NCBI GenBank assembly: GCA_963580285.1 | Contig: OY757023.1 | Location: 92,963,108 to 93,027,107, forward strand | Reading direction: 5' to 3' | DNA length: 64,000 nt | Source: Lucinisca nassula | Lineage: Eukaryota; Mollusca; Bivalvia; Lucinida; Lucinidae | In this document: positions 56,171 through 64,000 of the stretch, piece by piece | How positions within the stretch are numbered: the first letter of the stretch is position 1 | How the letters are laid out: each line of letters starts with the position of its first letter | The notes under the pieces: generated by a model | The model's input: the letters and a program-made list of their open reading frames with translations, nothing else | Database searches by the model: none | Told to the model about the DNA's origin: nothing | Program-made: the position numbers and the translations under genes

Positions 56171-56919
56171 TAACCCTTATCTTGCTGAATATTCATTTAA
56201 AGGTGCATTATTGAGCTATCTGAAAAAAATGCTTCCAAAAATAAAATACATATAGCCGGTATTTTTCTTTAAAACAATACAAATGAATGCATTTTATGCA
56301 AAAATGCGAACAATTATGACGACAGGTAAACGAGTTTGAGAGGGATTCCCTTACTAGGTTTCGAACACTAGTTAGATCTATTTTTAGTTTGTGACAAAAA
56401 TAGAATCCCCATATATGCGACGTTCATTTTTGGCCTTGTTTGCTTAGGCCATGTCTGAATCTAAAAAAAATATGACGCTGAATACCATGCCATAAGTATC
56501 GACACTCAGAGACGATACTGTCGCCATGTATTAGTAAAGTGACAGATTTATTTTTAGAACAGAAATTCCGAATACATGTTCAGAGCGAAGGGTAAACACG
56601 AATGAAAACAACCATTTTCACAAAGTTCTGAAGCTGCATTTGGCTCCAAAAGTGTACACATGACAAAGGAGTATGCATTGAAGATAAAAAACAGAAAAAA
56701 AAATTTGAGACCCGGTAGCTCAATAATGCACCTTTAAGTCACACCCATTTCTGACTTTGAACCAATCAGATTACTTCATGTTATTTATTCTTACAAATCC
56801 ATGAACTTTATGTCAAATAGTGTAGATCCTGATCAGATGGCTTCTTCAGAAGCCATCTGATCTGGATCTACACTGTTTGCAAAGATAGGGGTTGTCGTGA
56901 ACAGCAAGATAAGGGTTAA
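56171..56919. mobile_element. Palindromic TTAA MITE P (reverse) carrying another TTAA MITE
   Basis: TTAACCCTTATCTTGCTGAA at the left and AGCAAGATAAGGGTTAA at the right. The central palindrome is at 56815-56885. The 532-bp MITE at 56202-56733 sits in its left arm at a TTAA. Confidence 0.9.
56202..56733. mobile_element. 532-bp TTAA MITE (same family as 10491-11026)
   Basis: AGGTGCATTATTGAGCTATC to GGTAGCTCAATAATGCACCT, with TTAA at both sides (56198-56201, 56734-56737). Confidence 0.9.
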
Positions 56920-56982
56920 CCTCTTTATAACACTGCTAGTGTTAAAATTGTTTTGGATATTACACGGTCTGAAAACGGATTC

Positions 56983-57282
56983 AATAGGCCCCCACCCATA
57001 GGGGCTTGAAGAAATATATGGGCTGCATGATGCTTCCACGCAGAGCTGAATCCGGCCCGCACACTAGTACTGGTAAACCGCTTAGAGGATCTAAGCCTGT
57101 CCAGGAACAGTGGTGAGAGGCGGACCGTCCATGCTTATAAACCCTATTGGTTTCATTGGGCGACAGGGCTTGAGATGTCATTTCATCTCAATGTCGGGTA
57201 AAAGTCCCACAAAATTGGAAGCAATGTCTCCAAAATGACCTTTACAGTGTTGACGGGGACGTTAAACCTCAAATCAACCAAC
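56983..57282 (+). mobile_element. S3 SINE-like copy, complete
   Basis: GGCCCCCACCCATAGGGGCT to AAACCTCAAATCAACCAAC. All family blocks in order. Confidence 0.85.
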
Positions 57283-57313
57283 ATTATGTTACATTAAAAA
57301 TGACTGCAAAATA

Positions 57314-57512
57314 TGGGGCTCTGTGGCCTAGTGGATGAGAGATCATTAGATTTCTCACAGCTGTGTTTCGAGCCTGGCTTAGGTCACATGCGAGGTGCCA
57401 AGTTCTGCAAAGGAATGTCATGTGTCTTTTCTCTGGGAACTCCGGTTTTCGTCCACCTGTGATATTAACGACTGGCTCAGTATGAGTGAAGTTATCTTGA
57501 AAAGGCCAAACC
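57314..57512 (+). mobile_element. tRNA-derived SINE S2
   Basis: TGTGGCCTAGTGGATGAG (A box), GTGTTTCGAGCC (B box), AACTCCGGTTTTCGTCC, ATCTTGAAAAGGCC. Followed by a C-rich tract (57510-57540). Confidence 0.8.
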
Positions 57513-57555
57513 CCCCCTCCACCCCCCCCCCACCCCCACAAAAAAAATGACTGTA

Positions 57556-58505
57556 AATGGTAATTATACCCCCGGCATATGAAGTATGCCATGGAGGTTC
57601 ATGTATATAGCTTTCGTCCTTCTTTCATCTGTCCAACCGTCCTATAACATTTTGGTTAAAGTTTTGCGTCAGAGTTTCTAGGAGATTGTATCTTCTGAAC
57701 CGTTTGATAGATTTAGTTGATACTTACACTGAAGTTACATACTGGCCAAAAGATTTCATTGATGCATGTCCCACCCCCACAGTGACCTTGATGTCAAGGT
57801 CACAGACTACTTTAACCTCAAAGTTTCTGAGAGATTGTATCTTCTGAACCCTTTGATAGATTTAGTTGATACTTACACTGAAGTTATATACTGGTCTTAA
57901 GATTTCATTGATGCATGTCCTACACCCCCCCCCCCCCCCACACACACACACACACAGTGACCTTGAGGTCAAGGACACATACTTTGAAATTTTACATTTG
58001 GTTAAAGTTTTATGGCAAAGTTTATAGATGCCCGTATGATCTAAACGCTAAGACAAATTCAGCTGATTCTTGCATCAATTAACAAGTTCAAACATTTCGT
58101 GATGTATGTCCCTTCCCCCACCCAGGGTGACCTTGACCTCAAGGTTACGGACTTAGAAGAAATTTTACATTTGGTTAAAGTTTTATGACAAAGTTTATAG
58201 ATGCCTGTATGTTCTAAACTCTAAGACAAATTCAATTGATACTTGCATCAATGTTGCATACCTGTCCAAAGATTTCATTGATGCATAACCCACCCTGCTG
58301 CTTCGGTAACGTTGATACCCCACTCCTTCAGTAACTTTGATGCCCTCACTCCCTTGGTCCATTTAGAAATTTTATGTTTTAGTTTAGCTTTTACAAGCAA
58401 ATTTATAGATTTTATAGCTTCTTGACATCTTCATTCATATTACATACAAGCTTGAAAGCTATATCAGAGTATGGCCCTGGCCGGGGGTATACGTGACCCA
58501 CTGGT
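57556..58505. mobile_element. Tandem-core element, possibly Helitron-like
   Basis: Starts CCCCCGGCATATGAAGTATG. Two sets of tandem units follow: GAGATTGTATCTTCTGAACC/TTGATACTTACACTGAAGTT and TTTGGTTAAAGTTTTATG/ATGCCTGTATGTTCTAAAC. It ends GGCCGGGGGTATACGTGACC. A C-run and (CA)n are at 57927-57955. Confidence 0.5.
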
Positions 58506-58589
58506 CGCTTTCTCTGTGTAATCTTTACAATTTTGTTTGGATATATCAGTTGGTTACAGTTTCTGCTCACCCCGCCTATCAAGGCTTGG

Positions 58590-58783
58590 TCCAGGCATAG
58601 TGATGTGAGTCAGACCGTCCAATGCATATATGCCTTTTGGTTTTATTGAGCAGCAGGGCTTGAGATATCATTTAATCTCAGTGTCGGGTAAAAGCCCCAC
58701 AAAATTGGAAGCAACTAATCCAAAATGACCTAAATAGTGTTGACAGGGACGTTAAACCTCAATTCAAACAAACAAACAAACAA
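58590..58783 (+). mobile_element. S3 SINE-like copy, 5' truncated
   Basis: TGCCTTTTGGTTTTATTGAG, TCTCAGTGTCGGGTAAAAGC, tail CAAACAAACAAACAAAC. Confidence 0.8.
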
Positions 58784-58907
58784 TACAAAACACAGTTTCT
58801 GCTTTGGATTCCAACAATAGTGTTAATAAGAGGTGGTGTATATTTAGTTTACATGTATTTAGTTGCTAACTGTAGAAACTTGCTAACTCGTGTATTTATT
58901 TACATAG

Positions 58908-58985
58908 ATCATCGACTCCGATCTTCCCGACATTCATCCCATAAACTCTGTAACCACAGTTGTTGTAGAGATATAAATACTAATG
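58908..58985 (+). CDS. DVL: Dishevelled exon 5 (probable)
   Basis: Acceptor TTTACATAG, donor GTAAGA. The first two bases complete GAT from exon 4 (G|AT), giving RRDHRLRSSRHSSHKLCNHS then CCRDINTN. The basic, serine-rich content and position after TETDSV fit the Dishevelled region between DIX and PDZ, but the residues are less conserved than in exons 1-4. Phase and splice sites fit, so I accept it. It leaves phase 1. No following DVL exon is found up to 64000. Confidence 0.75.
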
Positions 58986-59169
58986 GTAAGAGTTGCTTCG
59001 CTTTGCTTGCTTGCATGTTTGTATGCGTTAGTGTTGCTGTAATATGAGCTAAGCCAAGGAAAAATGTGTCTTTGACAGCTTGCAGATGGCAGAGACTCAG
59101 CCCAGCCTGTGAACCCACTCTGTCTCAATCCCAACACAGCTATCCCATACCTGTGATACCGCCCTCATC

Positions 59170-59473
59170 TCGGCCCCCCGCCCAACGGGGCTTGAAGAAA
59201 TAGACGGGCTGCATGATGCTTCCACACAGAGCTGAAACCAACCCACACATGAGTACTGGTAAACCGCTTAGAGGATCTAAGGCTGCCCAGGCAAAGCGGT
59301 GAGTCTGACTGGCCATGCTTATAAACCCTATTGGTTTCATTGGGTGGCAGGGCTTGGGATGTCATATCATCTCATTGTCGGGTAAAAGTCACACAAAATT
59401 GGAAGCAACATCTCCAAAATGACCTTTACAACGTTGACGGGGACGTTGAACCTCAAATCAAACAAACAAACCT
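59170..59473 (+). mobile_element. S3 SINE-like copy, complete
   Basis: CCCCCCGCCCAACGGGGCTT to AACCTCAAATCAAACAAACAAA. Confidence 0.85.
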
Positions 59474-59760
59474 CCCTCATCAGGAGGGAGACTCCCTCAT
59501 TTTGATGCTAAATTTTAGTAAACTTTTGGAGTCTCCTTCATTTGAACTGAGAATTTCCCTATATATTCTTTACATCTCCCTCATCACAATGGCAAATCTC
59601 CCTCATACAGTTAAAAAAATCATCACAGGTATGCGATCCTTGTCCACCTTCAGAAGCTGTGGGGTAGGGGCTGTCCGCACAGTGCCCAGCAAAGAGTCTG
59701 ATCAGACTGTGCTGATGCACAGTCTGACCAGACTCTTGGCTGGGCACATATAAAGACATA
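59474..59760. mobile_element. CTCCCTCAT-rich element with terminal hairpin
   Basis: Repeated CTCCCTCAT words, related in reverse to 33340-33425 (ATGAGGGAGA). A hairpin GTGCCCAGCAAAGAGTCTG / CAGACTCTTGGCTGGGCAC is at 59680-59750. Confidence 0.6.
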
Positions 59761-59962
59761 TTTTTGCTTGTTTCAGCTAATATTTTTAGGCTGAACTAAT
59801 CTAAAGAAAGGAAGATATGGCCCATACATGTATATGCATTTGTGAAGACATACCCAAGACAGAAAGGAACGGGGTTTATATAATTTTGAAGTCAAATTTA
59901 CCCGAGACAGTTTTCAGATCACCTACAGGTTTTGAAGTACTGATACAGCAGAACTGTCAGAT

Positions 59963-60498
59963 TTTACCCTTTTTGCACCAAATGGAATCTTCCTCCTTAT
60001 TCGGCCCCCGACCATCAGGGCTTGAAGAAATAGATGGGCTGCATGATGCTTGCACACAGAGCTGAAACTGACCGCACATGAGTACTGGTAGACCGCTTAG
60101 AGGATCTAAGCCTGCCCAGGCAATGAGGGGCAAGGTGGCCCGTCCATGCTTATAAACCCTATTGGTTTCATTTGGCGATAGGGCTTGAGATGTCATTTCA
60201 TCTCATTGTCGAGTAAAAGTCCCACAAAATTGGAAGCAACGTCTCAAAAATGACCTATGTAGTGTTGATGGTGACGTTAAACCTCAAATCCAACAAACAA
60301 ACAAAACTTCCTCCTTATACATTGCAGGAGGAGTCCTTTCAAAATTAGGGATGACAGGTTGTGTTTGTCTTCAAAAGTTATTTGGAAAATGGCTGATCTT
60401 TTTGCAAACAGTGTAGGCCCTGATCAGACGCCGCATTCTGAGGCGTTTGTTCTGGGCCTGCTCTGTTTGCCAGGGTACCCGTTTCAGGGTTTCCAGTT
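59963..60498. mobile_element. TTAA-type MITE P2 carrying an S3 SINE
   Basis: Left TACCCTTTTTGCACCAAATG, right GTTTCCAGTTCAAC. Central hairpin GTAGGCCCTGATCAGACGCC near 60412. The SINE is at 60001-60306. Confidence 0.8.
60001..60306 (+). mobile_element. S3 SINE, complete, 12-bp target duplication
   Basis: CTTCCTCCTTAT at 59989-60000 and again at 60307-60318. Body from GGCCCCCGACCATCAGGGCT to a (CAAA)n tail. This defines both ends of the family (about 305 bp). No clear A/B boxes seen, so the promoter type is unknown. Confidence 0.9.
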
Positions 60499-60499
60499 C

Positions 60500-60710
60500 A
60501 ACCTTTACCCTGCTGTAGGCGACAAGCCCTATCTTTGCAAACAGTGTAGATCCAGATCAGATGGCTTCTGAAGAAGCCATCTGATCAGGATCTACACAGT
60601 TTGACATTCAGTTTATGAATATGTAGAAATAAGCTGCATCAAGTAATCTGATTGGTTCAAAGTCAGAAATGAGTGTGGCTTAATTGAATATTCAGCAGGT
60701 TAAAGGTTAA
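60500..60710. mobile_element. Palindromic TTAA MITE P
   Basis: TTTACCCTGCTG to CAGCAGGTTAAAGGTTAA. Full central palindrome. Confidence 0.85.
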
Positions 60711-60811
60711 AATAGGTTAATTTGATGGCTGATGGCTTCAGTAAAAGTTCTGTGAATGTATCAGTTACCATACTCAACCAAATAAGGGCACAGTGGACAA
60801 AGGCATTTTGT

Positions 60812-61612
60812 TCTTGCACACCAGCTAATGAAATCCGTTGTTTGGATAGATAATTCTGTTCTTACCCTGGTTTTCTTATTATGGGATAGGGTAAAAATCG
60901 AATATTCTCACGGTTTGATATGCACTGGTTGAATAGGACCTCATATGCACTGTTGTTAAGGTTGACATCACAGCACGTTACGTGATTTCACTAATCATCA
61001 CACCATTGTCATCACAATATGACAGACGATGGCAACTGAAGTGACTGCATTATTAAAAGTCAAGAATTGAAAGGTATTCAAGAAAAAAAAATGCTTACAT
61101 GGTGTAAGGCCAAGCCTCGTGATGCCTGACTGTGATCCCCCGGAACTGATTTTTCTATCCCCCCACTCACACCCATATTATAACATTCATATATTCTTGC
61201 ACACCAGATAAAGAAATTCATAGTTTTAGCTTGGGATAGAAATTCTGTTCTAACCCTGGTGTTCTTACCAAGGGACAAGGTAAAAATTGAATATTCTCAT
61301 GTGTTTGATAAATGCACTGGTTGAATAGGACCTCATGTGCGCCGTCGTAAAGGCTGACGTCACAGCACATTGCATGACGTCATTAAACATTTCTGTAGTG
61401 CCATCACAATATAGCAGACATCGGCAACTGATGTGACTGCATTAATGAAAATCCAGAACTGAAAGGTATGCAAGAAAAAGAATCTTGCATGGTGTGAGGG
61501 GTGGATAGAAAACCCGTCCCCAGCATCATGAGGCAAGCCTCGAGATGCCAGAAATTGGCCCTCGGGAAGGATTTTTCCATCCGCCCCTCACACCCATATA
61601 AGATTCTTGCTT
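60812..61612. mobile_element. Two MITE M3 copies in tandem
   Basis: TTCTTGCACACCAG starts at 60812 and 61194. Each copy has CACTGGTTGAATAGGACCTCAT, then a TATCCCCCC / CCGCCCCTCACACCCATAT end (61160-61180, 61570-61600). The second keeps the hairpin GGGGTGGATAGAAAACCCGT / GGATTTTTCCATCCGCCCC. Confidence 0.75.
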
Positions 61613-61880
61613 TTCTAAAGAAAAAAAAGACAACCCAAGCAAGTCCTTCTATTAAAGGGAATGAGATCACTTGGCAGATTTTTCCGCCATTTTTCATCGG
61701 GAGACAGCTTTCAGGACTTCCTGTTCACTTTTCTATAGGCTCAGTCCCACCGAAAAAGGGGTCTAGGCCCCTATCGACATGGGAGACAAAAATACTTTTG
61801 CAGAAGTTGCCTCCCCTGAAGGTGTTCCTGTTCCCCTTAAGCGCACTGTCAGGTGCAACCATTATGCTTCTTATGCCAAC
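61613..61880. other. Unrecognised; short open frame 61769-61923
   Basis: ATGGGAGACAAAAATACTTT opens a ~51-codon frame (MGDKNTFAEVASPEGVPVPL..) that ends just inside the Naiad 3' sequence. No family recognised. It could be part of another retroelement. Confidence 0.3.
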
Positions 61881-62413
61881 TGTGCTGATGCTCTGTCTCT
61901 GGTCGTTCCCATCGGAGTCTGACTGTTGGTTTTCTTGTGCCCCAGCATTTCAGTGGTTTCTTGTTGTCGAGTCCTCACCGTTGTCTCACCTCTGTGGTTC
62001 TTTGATTATTTGTGTTCACGGAGATGTTGCACTGATGAGTTAGGAGGCCATCATGCGGACTGAACAAATTCTTTGTCTCAATCGCAACGGAAGTAAGGGC
62101 GAGGATTGTGGCCACGTTAAATCGATTTAAGCCCCCCAGTGGAAATCTTTCCACTGACCGTTCCAAGGCGGTTCTTCTGTGGCGATTTATTTATGTTGTT
62201 GTTTGTTACTTACTGTGTGTATCACTTGTGTCTTTTTATTTTGGATGGCCATATGGCCATTTTGTGGGAAAGTTACTGTCCTTATGGCCTTCGTTTGTTT
62301 AGGTTTCCATTATGGTCTGGTTGCTTCGTGTTTGTGTTTCTTTCCCTCCGGTGTCTTTGATGTGTGGAGTAAATTAATTGTATCGATTCCTGATCTTTGT
62401 TTTACTTCTACTT
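61881..62413 (+). mobile_element. Solo Naiad pseudo-LTR
   Basis: From GATGCTCTGTCTCTGGTCG to TTTTACTTCTACTTT. The hammerhead-like core is kept (CTGATGAG at about 62034; GCAAC replaces GCGAC and still pairs with GTTGC). Confidence 0.9.
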
Positions 62414-62478
62414 TGGACAGGTTTGGGTGAACAAAAGATATCCAATGTTTGCATCACGAGCATTCATATGTTAAAACG

Positions 62479-63128
62479 TACAGATGACCCTCGCTATAAC
62501 GACAGTATTTGTTCCCTAACAATCTGCCGCTATGGCAAATTTGCCGCTACAGTGTATTTAGAATCCCAATAAGGAATAGTCATAATACTGGGTAATAAAG
62601 GACCTTTTTCCCTCAATAACATGAAATAAATGCTGTGGACATTAGTTAGAATCGTCTAGTGAGTTTGAATCGCCTTGCGATTCTAACAAATATGCACAGC
62701 ATTTGTTTCTTGGAGAATAAAGAAAGTACAATATAGTAGAACTGCGATGGCTCGAACACAGATGGCTCATTTACTATGGATGAGTCGAACCCGTTCTTCA
62801 GTCCGCAGGGAGTCCCTCCAAATACGATATAGGGATGAGGCGATTCTAATGATTACACACAACATACATTTATAATACAGAACACCCAAAAGATATCCAC
62901 AATTATCTCCATTATGCCTCCTGGTGTGGAACTTATAATATCCCTCTGTGGCTCGAACTACCGCTGTCTCGAACAGATTTTCGAGGTCCCAAAGGTATTC
63001 GAGCCATTGAAGTTCGACTGTATTCTTGAACACCGCCATTAATGCGCCTTCTCTTGACCATTGAAAATGTCGTTATAACAAGTTTTGTCATTATACTGTA
63101 TTGAATGTCGGTATAATGAGGGTTGACT
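62479..63128. mobile_element. TIR element carrying a pogo-like MITE
   Basis: Ends GATGACCCTCGCTATAACGA and, inverted, TCGGTATAATGAGGGTTGAC. Inside, 62733-63021 has ends TAGAACTGCGATGGCTCGAA and TTCGAGCCATTGAAGTTCGA with TA outside, as in pogo/Tigger MITEs. A dispersed palindrome is at 62641-62690. Confidence 0.65.
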
Positions 63129-63139
63129 AAAGTAATTTC

Positions 63140-63351
63140 TTAACCCTTAACCTGCTGAATAGTTAAATATGCCACATCCACTGCTGATTATCAACCAATC
63201 AGATTACTTGATGCAAATTATTGCCACAAATTCATAAACTGAATGACAAACAATGAAAATCCTGATCAGATGGCTTCTTCAGAAGCCATCTGATCTGGAT
63301 CTGCATTGTTTGAAAATAAAGACATATCCGGTTCAGCAGGACATGGGTTAA
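63140..63351. mobile_element. Palindromic TTAA MITE P (reverse)
   Basis: TTAACCCTTAACCTGCTGAA to TTCAGCAGGACATGGGTTAA. The palindrome is at 63245-63315. Confidence 0.9.
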
Positions 63352-63934
63352 ACAAACAGAAGCATATAATTAATATGTAAAAAGGTGATCTTTCAGGACA
63401 TTGATTCAAGTTTAGAAGACTGCAGAATCTTGCATTTTTAACTGGGGTCAAATTCACTCCTTGAAAAAAACTTTTTGGGGGGGACAAAGATTAAATGGTT
63501 TGCAGGGTTCAACATTAACCAAAGACCGATGGACATTGTCTAGTGATTTCCTGGCTGGTCCGAATGGTCCAGTTGAAAATCTGCCACCAAAGTTATTAAA
63601 ATCCCTGTTTTAAACATTTGTCATGAGCAGATTTACCATCTGTGTAGATAAATAGTAATAGAAATAATCTGATTACTGCAGAACTAATGTACATTTATCA
63701 CTTCAGTATGATTTTCATCATTTTTTCAGTCCAGCTGAACTTAGATCAAGTCCATTGTATCCCAAGAGTTATAGGACCACCTTGTCCACTTATTAAAAAA
63801 GTTTATGTTGAACCCTGATTTGGCTTGGGGATGTGCCCTGCCAAAAATGAAAAATTCTCAATGTGTTAAAATGTGTTTTCTCCCAAAACTGACAGTGCCC
63901 CAGCTAACATTTAACATGTTGGAGCCATTTGCAA
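63352..63934. other. No gene recognised
   Basis: I looked for a next DVL exon: the TTTTTTCAG at 63721-63729 is a possible acceptor, but the frame after it resembles no Dishevelled sequence. Confidence 0.45.
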
Positions 63935-64000
63935 CTTGCCAACCTGTCCATGCTTTCCGTCCATGCTTATAAACCCCTATCGGTTTCATTGGGTGACAGA
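63935..64000 (+). mobile_element. S3 SINE-like copy, cut by the window end
   Basis: CCATGCTTATAAACCCCTAT and GGTTTCATTGGGTGACAG. Confidence 0.75.

Noticed and set aside
63721..63800. Possible DVL exon 6 after TTTTTTCAG
   Set aside because: In the required phase it reads to a stop after about 28 codons with no Dishevelled similarity.

Overview
This window is eukaryotic, and most likely comes from a bivalve mollusc (a clam-like genome). It is AT-rich and has spliced exons with GT-AG borders. It is packed with SINEs, palindromic MITEs, Helitron-like tandem arrays, LINE fragments and Penelope-like elements. The host is inferred from repeat style and from an N-terminal-endonuclease Penelope element with in-frame UGA codons, a state published for clams and spiders. 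No species is claimed.

The only host gene I can support is Dishevelled (DVL/dsh), plus strand, from about 31.95 kb to beyond the right edge. Five coding exons keep a continuous reading phase: 32088-32257 (start of the DIX domain), 42048-42117, 45241-45374, 47722-47801 and 58908-58985. The rest of DIX, the acidic/serine linker and a basic stretch are encoded here. PDZ, DEP and the C-terminus must lie downstream of the window. The introns (9.8, 3.1, 2.3 and 11.1 kb) are almost wholly transposon-derived.

Left part (1-31.9 kb), no host gene seen. 1-2.7 kb: SINE fragments and a 140-bp tandem repeat. 2.9-8.2 kb: a MULE transposase remnant (6004-6729) between inverted CAAAGAC minisatellite blocks and directly downstream of a ~143-bp satellite. 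9-11.2 kb: SINE and LINE debris and a 536-bp TTAA-flanked MITE. 11.2-19.7 kb: two almost identical tandem Penelope-like elements of the Naiad type. Their order is GIY-YIG endonuclease, CxC linker, reverse transcriptase. Four UGA codons interrupt an otherwise open frame, and both copies share a 13-nt deletion in the RT. 19.7-31 kb: a graveyard of truncated LINEs, Penelope 3' ends and MITEs inserted in one another.

Right part (32-64 kb), the DVL introns. Intron 1 holds a 4.9-kb TIR element with an 8-bp target duplication that itself contains Helitron-like arrays, followed by a SINE split by further insertions. Introns 2-4 and the region after exon 5 hold about a dozen copies of a ~200-bp palindromic TTAA MITE, several tRNA-derived and tailed SINEs (some with perfect 11-15 bp target duplications), a Tc1/mariner pseudogene and Helitron-like elements ending in a hairpin plus CTAG.

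The most interesting system is the pair of Naiad elements: a retrotransposon whose endonuclease and RT appear to be a multi-selenocysteine protein, with a degenerate hammerhead-ribozyme-like motif kept in every pseudo-LTR copy in the window.
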